Shown here: piece after piece, positions 54,153 to 62,675 of the stretch
Position numbering within the stretch: position 1 is the stretch's first letter
Layout of the letters: each line of letters begins with the position of its first letter
Source: Anaerococcus ihuae
GTDB taxonomy: Bacteria > Bacillota > Clostridia > Tissierellales > Peptoniphilaceae
Reading direction: 5' to 3'
DNA length: 64,000 nucleotides
Assembly (NCBI RefSeq): GCF_928368155.1
Contig: NZ_CAKMRU010000003.1
Span: 1-64,000 of the forward strand
Program-made: the position numbers and the translations under genes
The notes under the pieces: model-generated
What the model saw: only the letters and a program-made list of their open reading frames with translations
Database searches by the model: none
Told to the model about the DNA's origin: nothing

Positions 54153-54218
54153 TTGAATTTTTCTTCAAATCTGGTATATTATACTTACTATCGGTAATGA
54201 TAGTAAGTATATTTTTTT
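54153..54218 (+). promoter_or_regulatory. Promoter and palindromic hairpin before the small lipoprotein gene
   Basis: A weak promoter (TTGAAT at 54153, TATATT or TATTAT at 54175-54182) runs into a perfect 12-base inverted repeat (ATACTTACTATC / GATAGTAAGTAT, 54181-54210) followed by TATTTTTTT. It could be the terminator of the upstream MATE gene, an operator, or both. Confidence 0.5.
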
Positions 54219-54236
54219 AAACAGGGGGATTAAACA

Positions 54237-54458
54237 ATGAAAATTAAAAAAGTATTACCAGTATTAGCACTATCACTTGCATTAGTAGGATGTGGAAATA
54301 AAGCTGAAACAACATCAAACGCTTCAAGCGAACCAGCTTCAACAACTACAACAGAAAAATCTGATTCAAACGCTAGTACAATGGATTCAAACGAAGCAAG
54401 CACACCATCATCAAATGATGCTAGTACACCTGCTTCAGACGCTGGATCAAATAACTAA
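54237..54458 (+). CDS. Small Ser/Thr-rich lipoprotein
   Basis: 73 residues. A lipoprotein signal peptide (basic MKIKK, hydrophobic core, lipobox LVGC at Cys19) is followed by a purely low-complexity tail of Ser, Ala, Thr, Asn, Asp and Glu with recurring EASTPSS/DASTPAS units. No conserved domain is seen. A strong GGGGG ribosome box and a good terminator flank it, so it is a complete, single-gene transcript. Codon use is richer in G and C than its neighbours because of the amino-acid composition. Function unknown; a surface spacer or decoy is possible. Confidence 0.75.
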   Translation: MKIKKVLPVLALSLALVGCGNKAETTSNASSEPASTTTTEKSDSNASTMDSNEASTPSSNDASTPASDAGSNN

Positions 54459-54474
54459 TTTGTAATTTGAAAAT

Positions 54475-54506
54475 AAAAAGAGAGCAAGAAATCTTGCTCT
54501 CTTTTT
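54475..54506. terminator. Terminator of the small lipoprotein gene
   Basis: AAAAAGAGAGCAAG-aaat-CTTGCTCTCTTTTT, a strong hairpin with T-runs on both strands. Confidence 0.92.
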
Positions 54507-54558
54507 GTTTAAATTTTTTGAAAATATAAAAATAATCAAATTTTAAAAATATAAAAAA

Positions 54559-54597
54559 TCAAAAAAATCATCCTCAAAATATTGGGATGATTTTTTG
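54559..54597. terminator. Terminator of veg
   Basis: TCAAAAAAATCATCC and GGGATGATTTTTTGA around a 10-base loop, 14 bases past the veg stop on the minus strand. Confidence 0.85.
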
Positions 54598-54610
54598 AAT
54601 TAATCTATAA

Positions 54611-54850
54611 TTAATTTTTTATTTGCAGTCTAACTGTAGATGTTAAAACATCTGAATAGCTATATGATACAGTTCTTTCTGTATCAAAATCATTATTTAC
54701 CTTTATTGTAAATACACTTGGGAAAGCGTCTAAAATTACACCGCTTTTGGTAACAATTCTTTTTCTGCCCTTATCAGCTTTTAAAGTAACTTCTTTTCCT
54801 ACGTTTCTTTTAACTTCTGACCTTATTTCATTAACTGATTTAAATTCCAT
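54611..54850 (-). CDS. veg: Veg-family protein
   Basis: 79 residues matching the Veg family, conserved in Firmicutes (in Bacillus linked to biofilm formation and spore outgrowth). Opening VNEIRSEVKRNVGKEVTLKADKGRKRI, then GVILDAFPSVFTIKV and YSYSDVLTSTVRL, cover the whole family. The ATG at 54850 is chosen for its GGAAGGTGG box rather than an in-frame ATG five codons upstream. Single gene. Confidence 0.88.
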   Translation of the reverse strand: MEFKSVNEIRSEVKRNVGKEVTLKADKGRKRIVTKSGVILDAFPSVFTIKVNNDFDTERTVSYSYSDVLTSTVRLQIKN

Positions 54851-54942
54851 ATATCCACCTTCCATGCATTTGTATTTATTATACTACAGGATTGTGGATA
54901 AGTCAAATTAGCATAATATTATACGCTAGATTAAATTTCTTG

Positions 54943-56328
54943 TCAAATATTTTTATAAAAAGCTCTGTAAGCTGTAAATGTTGAGTAAAAATCAGCTTTT
55001 GAAATTAATTCTATTGGTGCATGCATAGAAATTACCGGTGTTCCACAGTCAACTACATCCATTCCATATTCTGCAAGAATATAGGCAATTGTTCCTCCAC
55101 CACCTTGGTCAACTTTTCCAAGCTCTCCTGTTTGGAAAATTACGCCGTCCTTATCAAAGGCAAGTCTAACTTTAGATAAATATTCTGCATCTGCATCGTT
55201 TGATCCGCCTTTTCCACCGGAACCTGTATATTTTGTAAGGGCAACTCCGTGGGAAATTTGAGCTGAGTTTTGACTTTCTGTTGCATCTTTAAAGTTTGGA
55301 TCTTCTGCCAAGGTTACGTCAGCTGATAAAACTTTAGAATTTCTCAAAGCTCTTTTAAATTTAATTAAATTAAATTCTTCTTTTAAATTCATAATTTCTA
55401 AAAGTGAATTTTCAAAAAATTGTGAAGTCATTCCTGTTGCTCCAACTGAACCAATTTCTTCCTTGTCGACAAAAAGTCCCACCAAAGTTTTCTTTGTTTC
55501 TTTTATATCAAGTAGAGCCCTCAAAGCTGCGTATGAGCAAACCCTATCGTCATGGCCGTGGGAGGCTATCATTGATCTATCAAAACCAACTTCTCTTGCT
55601 TTTCCTGCTGGAACTACTTCAAGTTCTGCTGTTATAAAATCTTTTTCTTCGATTCCGTATTTTTCATTTAAAATTTTCAAAATATTTTTCTTCACTGGAT
55701 TTTCTTTTTCATCCAAAAGTGGTCTATTTCCTACAATTATTGATAGTTGTTCACCTGTTACAACTTCCTCAGCAGGCTTGGTCAATAATTTTTTGGAAAG
55801 GTGGATTAAAAGTTCTGATATAAAAAATACTGGCTCATCTTCCTTATCCCCAATTGAAATATCTACTTTTTCTCCATTTTTTGTAAAAACTACTCCGTGA
55901 AGGGCAAGGGGCATATTTGTCCAATTATATTTTTTTACTCCTCCATAATAATGAGTTTTTAAATAAGCAAGGCCGTTTTCTTCTGTAAGGGGAACTGGTT
56001 TTAAATCAAGTCTTGGTGAATCGATATGACCTCCTACTATAGCAAGTCCATCTGATAAATCTTCACTTCCTATGTGAAACATTGCTACGGCTTTATTTTT
56101 ATTTACTGCGTAAATTTTATCACCAGGATTTATTTTTCCAGCCTTGATTTTTTCTTCAAGGTCAACATAACCTGCTTTTTTTGCCAAATTTACAATTTCT
56201 TTTGCAGCAAGTCTTTCAGTTTTTCCCTTGTCCAAAAAATCCATATAATCTTTTGAAAGATTTTCTAATTCTTTTTCTTGGTCTTGTGATAAATTTTCCC
56301 AGACATTTTTTCTCTTGTACTCTGTCAT
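54943..56328 (-). CDS. M18-family zinc aminopeptidase
   Basis: Removes N-terminal residues from peptides. About 461 residues, matching M18 (aspartyl aminopeptidase-like, ApeA) dimensions. Metal ligands and catalytic residues are visible in GGHIDSPRLDLKPVPL, GHDDRVCSYAALRAL, DKEEIGSVGATG, ADVTLAEDPNF and the C-terminal ISMHAPIELISKAD. I chose the ATG at 56328, with AGGAG ahead; an upstream ATG overlapping htpG is less likely. It lies 8 bases after htpG, so probably the same transcript. Confidence 0.93.
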   Translation of the reverse strand: MTEYKRKNVWENLSQDQEKELENLSKDYMDFLDKGKTERLAAKEIVNLAKKAGYVDLEEKIKAGKINPGDKIYAVNKNKAVAMFHIGSEDLSDGLAIVGGHIDSPRLDLKPVPLTEENGLAYLKTHYYGGVKKYNWTNMPLALHGVVFTKNGEKVDISIGDKEDEPVFFISELLIHLSKKLLTKPAEEVVTGEQLSIIVGNRPLLDEKENPVKKNILKILNEKYGIEEKDFITAELEVVPAGKAREVGFDRSMIASHGHDDRVCSYAALRALLDIKETKKTLVGLFVDKEEIGSVGATGMTSQFFENSLLEIMNLKEEFNLIKFKRALRNSKVLSADVTLAEDPNFKDATESQNSAQISHGVALTKYTGSGGKGGSNDADAEYLSKVRLAFDKDGVIFQTGELGKVDQGGGGTIAYILAEYGMDVVDCGTPVISMHAPIELISKADFYSTFTAYRAFYKNI

Positions 56329-56336
56329 TTTTTCTC

Positions 56337-58181
56337 CTAAATTAATTTCCATATATTTTTTGCATATTCAAGTGGATTTTCTATTTCTAGTCCCTCTATG
56401 AGTTTTGCTTGGTCAAATAAAATATTTACTATCATTTTAAATTCATCAGAATTTTCTTTCAAATCTTTTTCTAATAATTCATAGGCCTTGGAATTTTTAT
56501 TTATTTCCAAAACTTTTTGAGCTTTTAAATCTGGGGCATTTACTTGAGATTTTAAAGTTTTTTCCATCTCGATTGAAACATCTCCCCTTTGTTTTATCAT
56601 TGAAATTACATCTTCTGATAAACCATCTGAAATTTTTACATCAACTACTTCTTCTGGTAAAATTTCCTTTATTTTTTCAATCAAGTCTTTGTTTTCTTCG
56701 TTTTCATCTTCATCTTCATCAACTTGATTTATTGATTTAAAAGGAATTTCCTTGTAAGAATTTAGCATTTTTATCAAAAATTCATCTAATTTCTCATCAA
56801 GTAAGAGCACATCTCTGTCTTTGTCTACTGATTTTAAGGCTGGAGAATTTTTGATTTTTTCTAAATTTTCACCAACTGTATATAGGATATTTTCATCTGT
56901 TGATTTCATATCTTCCTTGTATTCATTTAATGAAATCATCTTATCTTTCCTATAGGAATTAAACAATAATAAATCTTCTAGCCTATCTTTTTTTGCTCCA
57001 AAAGATTCATAAATAGAAACTTTCAAATTATTCCCAAATTCCTTGAAAAATATTTGGTATTTTTCCCTATCGTTTTTCATCAAATCCATTAAGTGAGATT
57101 TTATTTTGTTGTTTATTTGTTTTGCAATAAATCTTAGTTCTCTTGTTTCTTGGAGTGTTTCTCTTGAAATATTTAAGGAAATATCATCACTTTCAACAAC
57201 TCCCTTGGCAAAAGAAAATTCATCTTCAAGTAAGTCTTCGTGTCTGTCCTTTATTTTTACTCCTGATGAATAAAGTTGTAGGCCTTTTTGGTAATCTTTT
57301 GAATAAAAATCAAAAGGAGCTTTTCTTGGAATATAAATTATTGCCTTAAACTCAACAGTTCCTTCTATATTTAAATGAATCCATGATAAAGGATCGTCAA
57401 ATCCAAAGCCTTGGTCTTTGTAGAAATTTATATAATCCTCATCGGTCAAATCTTTTTTAGATTTTTTCCAAATTGGAATTTCAGAATTTAAAACTTCTAC
57501 TTCCTTGTAATCTTCATATTTTGGATCTTCGTCTGTTGAATCTTCTGTTTTTCTTGACTTTGTTACTTCCATTTTTATTGGATATCTGATGTAATTTGAA
57601 TATTTTCTTACAAGTTCTTTGATTTTATATTGGTCAAGATAAATATCATAGTTTTCATCTTCTGTATTTTCTTTTAAAAATAAGGTAATATCTGTTCCAT
57701 TTTCTTTTTTGTCGGATTTTTCGATTTCATAGCTTTCGGCGTTTTCACTTTCCCATTTATAAGCTTGGTCATCTTTTTTGGTATTTACAATAATTTTTTT
57801 GCTTACCATAAAGGCTGAGTAAAATCCAACCCCAAATTGTCCTATTAGATTATTTAAATCTTCACTTTCAATTTCTTTTTTGAAAATTTCTGTACCAGAT
57901 TTTGCAATTGTTCCAAGATTTTCTTCCAAATCTTTTTCATCCATTCCAATTCCTGTATCTCTTATTGTTAAAGATCTTTCGTCCTTGTTTGGAATTATTT
58001 CAATATAATAATCTTTTTTGTCTACGTTTTTATCTGATTTTAAATCTTCATAATATAATTTATCAATGGCATCTGAGCCGTTTGATATTAATTCTCTAAG
58101 AAAAATATCCTTATTTGTATAGATTGAATTTATCATCAAATCCATAACTTTTTTGGCTTCTGCCTTAAATTCTTTTTTCAT
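56337..58181 (-). CDS. htpG: Hsp90-family chaperone HtpG
   Basis: ATP-driven chaperone of 614 residues. The GHKL ATP site is visible: RELISNGSDAIDKL, IRDTGIGMDEKDLEENLG and IGQFGVGFYSAFMV. The middle domain contains the catalytic-loop arginine segment SLNISRETLQETRELRFI, and the C-terminus is a dimerisation domain. AAGGAGG precedes the ATG. It forms a unit with the aminopeptidase downstream. No CIRCE or CtsR box was seen upstream. Confidence 0.95.
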   Translation of the reverse strand: MKKEFKAEAKKVMDLMINSIYTNKDIFLRELISNGSDAIDKLYYEDLKSDKNVDKKDYYIEIIPNKDERSLTIRDTGIGMDEKDLEENLGTIAKSGTEIFKKEIESEDLNNLIGQFGVGFYSAFMVSKKIIVNTKKDDQAYKWESENAESYEIEKSDKKENGTDITLFLKENTEDENYDIYLDQYKIKELVRKYSNYIRYPIKMEVTKSRKTEDSTDEDPKYEDYKEVEVLNSEIPIWKKSKKDLTDEDYINFYKDQGFGFDDPLSWIHLNIEGTVEFKAIIYIPRKAPFDFYSKDYQKGLQLYSSGVKIKDRHEDLLEDEFSFAKGVVESDDISLNISRETLQETRELRFIAKQINNKIKSHLMDLMKNDREKYQIFFKEFGNNLKVSIYESFGAKKDRLEDLLLFNSYRKDKMISLNEYKEDMKSTDENILYTVGENLEKIKNSPALKSVDKDRDVLLLDEKLDEFLIKMLNSYKEIPFKSINQVDEDEDENEENKDLIEKIKEILPEEVVDVKISDGLSEDVISMIKQRGDVSIEMEKTLKSQVNAPDLKAQKVLEINKNSKAYELLEKDLKENSDEFKMIVNILFDQAKLIEGLEIENPLEYAKNIWKLI

Positions 58182-58242
58182 AAATCCTCCTTAGCACTTT
58201 AAGTCTTTGACTGCTAATACTATACTTAATCTTTGGTTTTTT

Positions 58243-58575
58243 TCAATTTTCATCATCTTTCACAAGGGCAAAAATTTGAGCTTGGATTTTAATTTGTTCT
58301 TTTTTTATTTTTTCTATTTCTCTCTTTTGAATTCTTGAAATAAATATTATTTGAATCAAATTTGAAAGGATAAAAACAAGAACAAAAATCAAAATTTTTG
58401 TATCGTTTTGAATCTTCATTATAGATCCAATAAATAAAAATACAAAAGATATTAAAATAGATCTTGTGAAAAATTTTAAAAAAGAATTTTTATTTTTGAT
58501 TTTTTCCAAATTTTTATCAAGATTTTCTAAATTTTTTCTTAGATTTATAATTTTTTCATAATTTTTTTCATTCAT
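58243..58575 (-). CDS. Small membrane protein with coiled-coil ends
   Basis: About 110 residues: an N-terminal charged helix (KIINLRKNLENLDKNLEKIKNK) of coiled-coil type, two hydrophobic helices (ILISFVFLFIGSIM; ILIFVLVFILSNLIQIIFI) and a C-terminal charged helix. No family recognised. The ATG at 58575 is chosen for GGTGATAA ahead. It lies between htpG and the DUF1858 gene, and is not clearly tied to either. Confidence 0.6.
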   Translation of the reverse strand: MNEKNYEKIINLRKNLENLDKNLEKIKNKNSFLKFFTRSILISFVFLFIGSIMKIQNDTKILIFVLVFILSNLIQIIFISRIQKREIEKIKKEQIKIQAQIFALVKDDEN

Positions 58576-58673
58576 TTTATCACCAAAATAATTGTACCCC
58601 AATTCCTAGTATTTTACTTTGATTTTTATCCTACTTATAGTAAAATAATTTTTAGACATAGAGGAGGGTTTTT

Positions 58674-58889
58674 ATGGCTTTAGAAGATAGAAAAAAAGAA
58701 AAAGTAGAAATAACACATGATATGTTAATCGGTGATATAATTCAAGCAAAACCAGAATCAATCAATACTTTCCTTTCAATCGGAATGGGATGTATTGCTT
58801 GTCCTTCATCTTTATATGAAACTTTAGATGAAGCTTGTATGGTTCACGGAATTGATCCTGATTTCTTGCTTGAAAAATTAAATAAATAA
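58674..58889 (+). CDS. DUF1858 domain protein
   Basis: 71 residues of a family widespread in anaerobes, with the hallmark MLIGDIIQAKPESINTFLSIGMGCIACPSS, where the CxxC pair (CIAC) is probably redox- or metal-binding. Often linked to hybrid-cluster or Fe-S protein genes, though here it stands alone. GAGGAGG precedes the ATG. Confidence 0.88.
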   Translation: MALEDRKKEKVEITHDMLIGDIIQAKPESINTFLSIGMGCIACPSSLYETLDEACMVHGIDPDFLLEKLNK

Positions 58890-58929
58890 AAAAAAGACTT
58901 TTGCATATTTTTTTGCAAAAGTCTTTTTT
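58889..58929. terminator. Bidirectional terminator
   Basis: AAAAAAGACTTTTGCA and TGCAAAAGTCTTTTTT around a short T-rich loop, between the convergent DUF1858 and symporter genes. Confidence 0.9.
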
Positions 58930-58940
58930 TCATCTCAAAA

Positions 58941-60350
58941 TTATTTCTCAAAATATTTTTCCCATTTATTGTCATAGGTCCAAGAATAATTTCCTCTTTT
59001 TTCTGTATCTTTGTACTTATCAAAATCATCCAAAATTTTCTTAAAAGTTTTACTCATTATAATAAGTGCAAGAATATTTGGGATAACCATTAAAGCATTT
59101 GCTGTGTCTGCAAATGACCAAGCAAATTTCAAGCCACCAATTGATCCTACATAGCAAAAAATTATATAAATATATTTGAAAATATTTGCAAGCTTACTTG
59201 ATCCTGTCAAATATTTTACACATCTTTGTCCGTAATAGCACCAAGAAACCGCAGTTGTAAAGGCAAATAAAATAAGGGCAAGAGAAACTACATATTTTCC
59301 AATAAAAAGTGATTTTGAAAAAGACGCTGCCGTTAAAGCTGCTCCCTCAAGTCCTTTATTTTCATACATTCCACTTGTAATAATTACAAGAGCAGTCATG
59401 GTACAAATTATCATTGAAGAAATAAAAACTTCAATAGCTCCCCACATTCCCTGTCTAATAGGATGGTCAGTGTGACTTGTTGCATGAGCCATGGGTGCAG
59501 TTCCAAGCCCTGCTTCATTTGAAAAAATTCCCCTAGCAAGTCCCCACCTTATTGAAATTAAAATTCCAGAACCTGCTGCTCCACTTGTAAAAGATTTTGG
59601 TTTAAAAGCACAAATAATAATTTCTTTAAAGGCTGGAATCAAATTTTCAATTTGAAAAATAAGAATTAAAATGCAGCCGATTATATAAAAAACTGACATT
59701 ATTGGAACAATTTTTGATGCAAAAGCACCAATTCTTTTTATTCCACCAACAATAACTAAAAGCATGAAAATTACAATCAAAATTCCACCTATATGAAGAT
59801 TTAAACCAGTCATAGCGTTTAAAGATTCAGAAATAGAATTTGATTGGACCAAGGCTCCTGTTCCAATTATTGCTATAAAGGCAAAAAATGAAAATATTTT
59901 TGCCAAATTTTTTGAACCTGTACCTTTTTCAATATAATACATGGGTCCACCAATATATTTTCCATCATCATCCGAAACCCTACTTGCAACAGCCATACTA
60001 ACCTCAACCATTTTTGTTGTCATGCAAATAAAACTTGCAATCCACATCCAAAAAATTGCACCAGGCCCACCAAAGCCAATAGCTGTTGCAACTCCTACAA
60101 TATTTCCAGCCCCAATAGTTCCAGCAAGTGCAGTCGAAACTGCCTCAAAAGGAGAAATAGAATTTTCATCTGATTTTGAATCCTTAACAAGTCTTCCAAA
60201 AGTATTTTTGAAAATATAAGAAAAATTCTTAAAAACCCAAAAATCAGACCTATAAATTAAAACAATCCCTCCAAAAAGCAAAACGACAATCATGGGATAT
60301 CCCCACAAAAAGTCGCTCAGCTTAGAATTTAATTTTATAATTTCATCCAT
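58941..60350 (-). CDS. AGCS-family alanine/glycine:cation symporter
   Basis: 469 residues, about eleven helices, importing alanine or glycine with Na+ or H+. Family marks are STALAGTIGAGNIVGVATAI and GPGAIFWMWIASF near the N-terminus, then RGIFSNEAGLGTAPMAHA. An alanine dehydrogenase is encoded elsewhere in the window, so alanine uptake and deamination could be linked. No adjacent regulatory element such as a glycine riboswitch was seen. Confidence 0.93.
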   Translation of the reverse strand: MDEIIKLNSKLSDFLWGYPMIVVLLFGGIVLIYRSDFWVFKNFSYIFKNTFGRLVKDSKSDENSISPFEAVSTALAGTIGAGNIVGVATAIGFGGPGAIFWMWIASFICMTTKMVEVSMAVASRVSDDDGKYIGGPMYYIEKGTGSKNLAKIFSFFAFIAIIGTGALVQSNSISESLNAMTGLNLHIGGILIVIFMLLVIVGGIKRIGAFASKIVPIMSVFYIIGCILILIFQIENLIPAFKEIIICAFKPKSFTSGAAGSGILISIRWGLARGIFSNEAGLGTAPMAHATSHTDHPIRQGMWGAIEVFISSMIICTMTALVIITSGMYENKGLEGAALTAASFSKSLFIGKYVVSLALILFAFTTAVSWCYYGQRCVKYLTGSSKLANIFKYIYIIFCYVGSIGGLKFAWSFADTANALMVIPNILALIIMSKTFKKILDDFDKYKDTEKRGNYSWTYDNKWEKYFEK

Positions 60351-60530
60351 AGGACAAACCTTCTTTCTAATTAATATAAGTTTATTCTTATTATTATAAA
60401 CTAATTTTTGAAAAATAAAATAATAATTTATAATTTTTTATTAGAAAAAATATACAAATAACTAAGAATTAGTCTTATGCCTAAATATGTAAAAATTTTA
60501 AAAGAAACTTAATTTAATAATTTTCAAACA

Positions 60531-60566
60531 AAAACCATTCACTCCAAATAAAAGCAAATGGTTCCT
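60531..60566 (-). terminator. Terminator of the aro/phe operon
   Basis: On the minus strand AACCATT and AATGGTT around a 17-base loop, followed by TTTTTG, 35 bases past the pheA stop. The stem is only 7 pairs, so this is moderate evidence. Confidence 0.55.
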
Positions 60567-60603
60567 TTAATGTTTTTTAACTAAAATCGGCTTATTAATT
60601 TTT

Positions 60604-61605
60604 TTAAAACATCCTATTAAAGTCAATGTAGGCTCCCATAAAAACAAAATCTCTTGCATTTTCCTTTAAAAAATCCAAAAGAATTTTAATTCTTTTCTCA
60701 TTAACAGAGCCTTGAAAATCAAAATAAAAAACAAATTCAAAATCAGACCCCGGTATTGGAGATGATTCAAGTTTGGTCATATTTACACCCAAAATTTTAA
60801 ATTTTTCAACGATATTTATAAGAGAGCCCGGTTTATCAAGAGCTTTTAATCTTAAAGAAATTTTATCAGAATTTTTATAAATTTTTAAGTCCTTGGATAC
60901 AATAATAAATCTCGTATAATTATTTGATTCATTTTGGATATTTTCATCAAGAATTTTAAGATTATAAATTTCTCCTGCAAATTTTGATCCAATCGCCCCA
61001 AGACTCTTGTCCTTTTTTTCTTTAATAAATTTTGCAGAAAGAGCAGTGTTATAATAATCTTTCGTAATAAAACCATGCCTTTCAATATATTTTCCGCACT
61101 GACCCAAGGCTTGAGGGTGAGAGTAAACTTCTTTTATATCGGATAAATTTGAATCCTTATTTCCAAGAAGATAATGGTTAATATCAAGCTTATAATTTCC
61201 AAGAATATAAAAATTTCTTTCAAGCATTAAATTATAAACTTCCTTTACAGAACCAAAGGAAGAATTTTCCAAAGGTAAAATCCCAAAATCACATTCATTT
61301 TTATCAATTGCATCTAAAATTTGGTCAAATCTTTTAAAATATTTCATTTCTCCTTTTGGAAAAATAATATTTCCAACTTGGTCCGCGTAAGATCCCCTAC
61401 TTCCTCCAAGAGCAATTTTCCCTCCTTTTGGAAAATCTTTATTTATAATTCTATTTTGCAAAATTTTAGAAAATTCACCATCATCAAGTCCCATCAAATA
61501 AGATTTGTATTTTTCCTTTAATATTTTATCAATTTTTTCCAGATCTTCTATCCTATAATTTTCTTTTTCTAAATCTTTAATAATTTTTTTAATATTTTCA
61601 TTCAT
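60604..61605 (-). CDS. pheA: Prephenate dehydratase with C-terminal ACT domain
   Basis: Last dedicated step before phenylpyruvate: prephenate decarboxylation and dehydration. 333 residues. About 65-245 is the dehydratase domain with GILPLENSSFGSV, YSHPQALGQC and NNYTRFIIVS; the T-R-F motif is catalytic. About 255-333 is an ACT domain for phenylalanine feedback, with DKPGSLINIV and LESSPIPG in place of the usual ESRP. The N-terminal 60 residues are helical and charged but too short for a full chorismate mutase and carry no recognisable active site, so mutase activity must come from elsewhere. Overlaps aroC by 8 bases; weak ribosome box. Confidence 0.9.
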   Translation of the reverse strand: MNENIKKIIKDLEKENYRIEDLEKIDKILKEKYKSYLMGLDDGEFSKILQNRIINKDFPKGGKIALGGSRGSYADQVGNIIFPKGEMKYFKRFDQILDAIDKNECDFGILPLENSSFGSVKEVYNLMLERNFYILGNYKLDINHYLLGNKDSNLSDIKEVYSHPQALGQCGKYIERHGFITKDYYNTALSAKFIKEKKDKSLGAIGSKFAGEIYNLKILDENIQNESNNYTRFIIVSKDLKIYKNSDKISLRLKALDKPGSLINIVEKFKILGVNMTKLESSPIPGSDFEFVFYFDFQGSVNEKRIKILLDFLKENARDFVFMGAYIDFNRMF

Positions 61606-62674
61606 TTAAAAAGTCCAATACTGTTAAAGCGAGGATTGATTCTCCAATTGGAGTCGTTCTTAGGCAAAAACAAGGATCGTGGCGGCCCTTTATTTGTAAA
61701 ATTTTTTCTTTTTTCTCTTTTATAGAAAATGATTTTTGAGAAATAGAAATTGATGGGGTAGGTTTAAAAATTAAATCAAAAACTACAGGCATACCATTTG
61801 TAATTCCTCCAACAACTCCACCAGCATTATTAGTAATAGTCCTTATATTTCCATCTTTAATTTCAAATTGGTCGTTGTGGGCTGATCCTCTCATCTTAAA
61901 TGAAGAAAGTCCCTCCCCAAAAGAAATTGCCCTAAGTCCTGGAATTCCAAAAGAAAGATGGGAAATATTAGCCTCAAAAGAATCAAAAATCGGTTCTCCC
62001 AACCCCTCTGGAATATTTTCTCCAAAAACTTGGCAAATTCCCCCAAGAGAATCTCCTTCACCTTCTGCTTCATCCAATAGCTTTCTTATTTCTTCTTCAA
62101 TTTTTTCATCCAAAACAGGAATTTCTTTTCGAGAAATTTTTTCTAAATCAACCATGGGAGGATTTGCCAAATCAATTTTTATATCTTCTATCCCACCAAT
62201 ATTTTTAATTCTTGATGAAATTTTTATATTTTTTTCTTCTAGAATTTGTTTTGCAATGCCTCCAGCAAGGCAAAACGGTGCGGTTAATCTTCCAGAAAAT
62301 GGTCCTCCCCCATTCATATCGATTTCGCTACCGTATTTTATAAAACTAGTGTAGTCTGCATGAGATGGCCTTGGAATATCATTTAAATTTTTGTAATCTT
62401 TGGATTTGAAATCTTCATTTTTTATTAGGGCACATATTGTTTTTGAAATTATTTTATTTTCCTTTACTCCAGAAATAAAAATTACCTTGTCGGCTTCTTT
62501 TCTTTTTGTTGTAAATTTTGACTTACCTGGAGCCCTTCTTTGCATAAAGCTATCAAGTTTTTGCCTATCAATTTCAAAACCAATTTTTACATTATCCATC
62601 ACCACCCCCATATATTCTTGGTGGCTTGATCCAAATATAGTAACTTTTAAATTTTTTCCAAAGCTTTGGCTCAT
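61598..62674 (-). CDS. aroC: Chorismate synthase
   Basis: Seventh shikimate step: EPSP to chorismate, needing reduced FMN. 358 residues. Signatures are FGSSHQEYMGVVMDNV, the RRAPGKSKFTT region, GGGPFSGRLTAPFCLAGGIA (usually GGRSSAR or similar), RGSAHNDQFEI and GRHDPCFCLR near the C-terminus. AAGGAAAT precedes the ATG. It follows aroF by one base and overlaps pheA by 8, so the three are one translated unit. Confidence 0.93.
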   Translation of the reverse strand: MSQSFGKNLKVTIFGSSHQEYMGVVMDNVKIGFEIDRQKLDSFMQRRAPGKSKFTTKRKEADKVIFISGVKENKIISKTICALIKNEDFKSKDYKNLNDIPRPSHADYTSFIKYGSEIDMNGGGPFSGRLTAPFCLAGGIAKQILEEKNIKISSRIKNIGGIEDIKIDLANPPMVDLEKISRKEIPVLDEKIEEEIRKLLDEAEGEGDSLGGICQVFGENIPEGLGEPIFDSFEANISHLSFGIPGLRAISFGEGLSSFKMRGSAHNDQFEIKDGNIRTITNNAGGVVGGITNGMPVVFDLIFKPTPSISISQKSFSIKEKKEKILQIKGRHDPCFCLRTTPIGESILALTVLDFLNE

Positions 62675-62675
62675 T

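Noticed and set aside
60351..60530. Possible glycine riboswitch before the alanine/glycine symporter
   Set aside because: No GGAGAG-type core or tandem aptamer helices are seen in the 180 bases before the gene.
61420..61605. Chorismate mutase domain at the N-terminus of pheA
   Set aside because: Only about 60 residues precede the dehydratase domain and no mutase active-site pattern is visible, so I describe it as an extension only.
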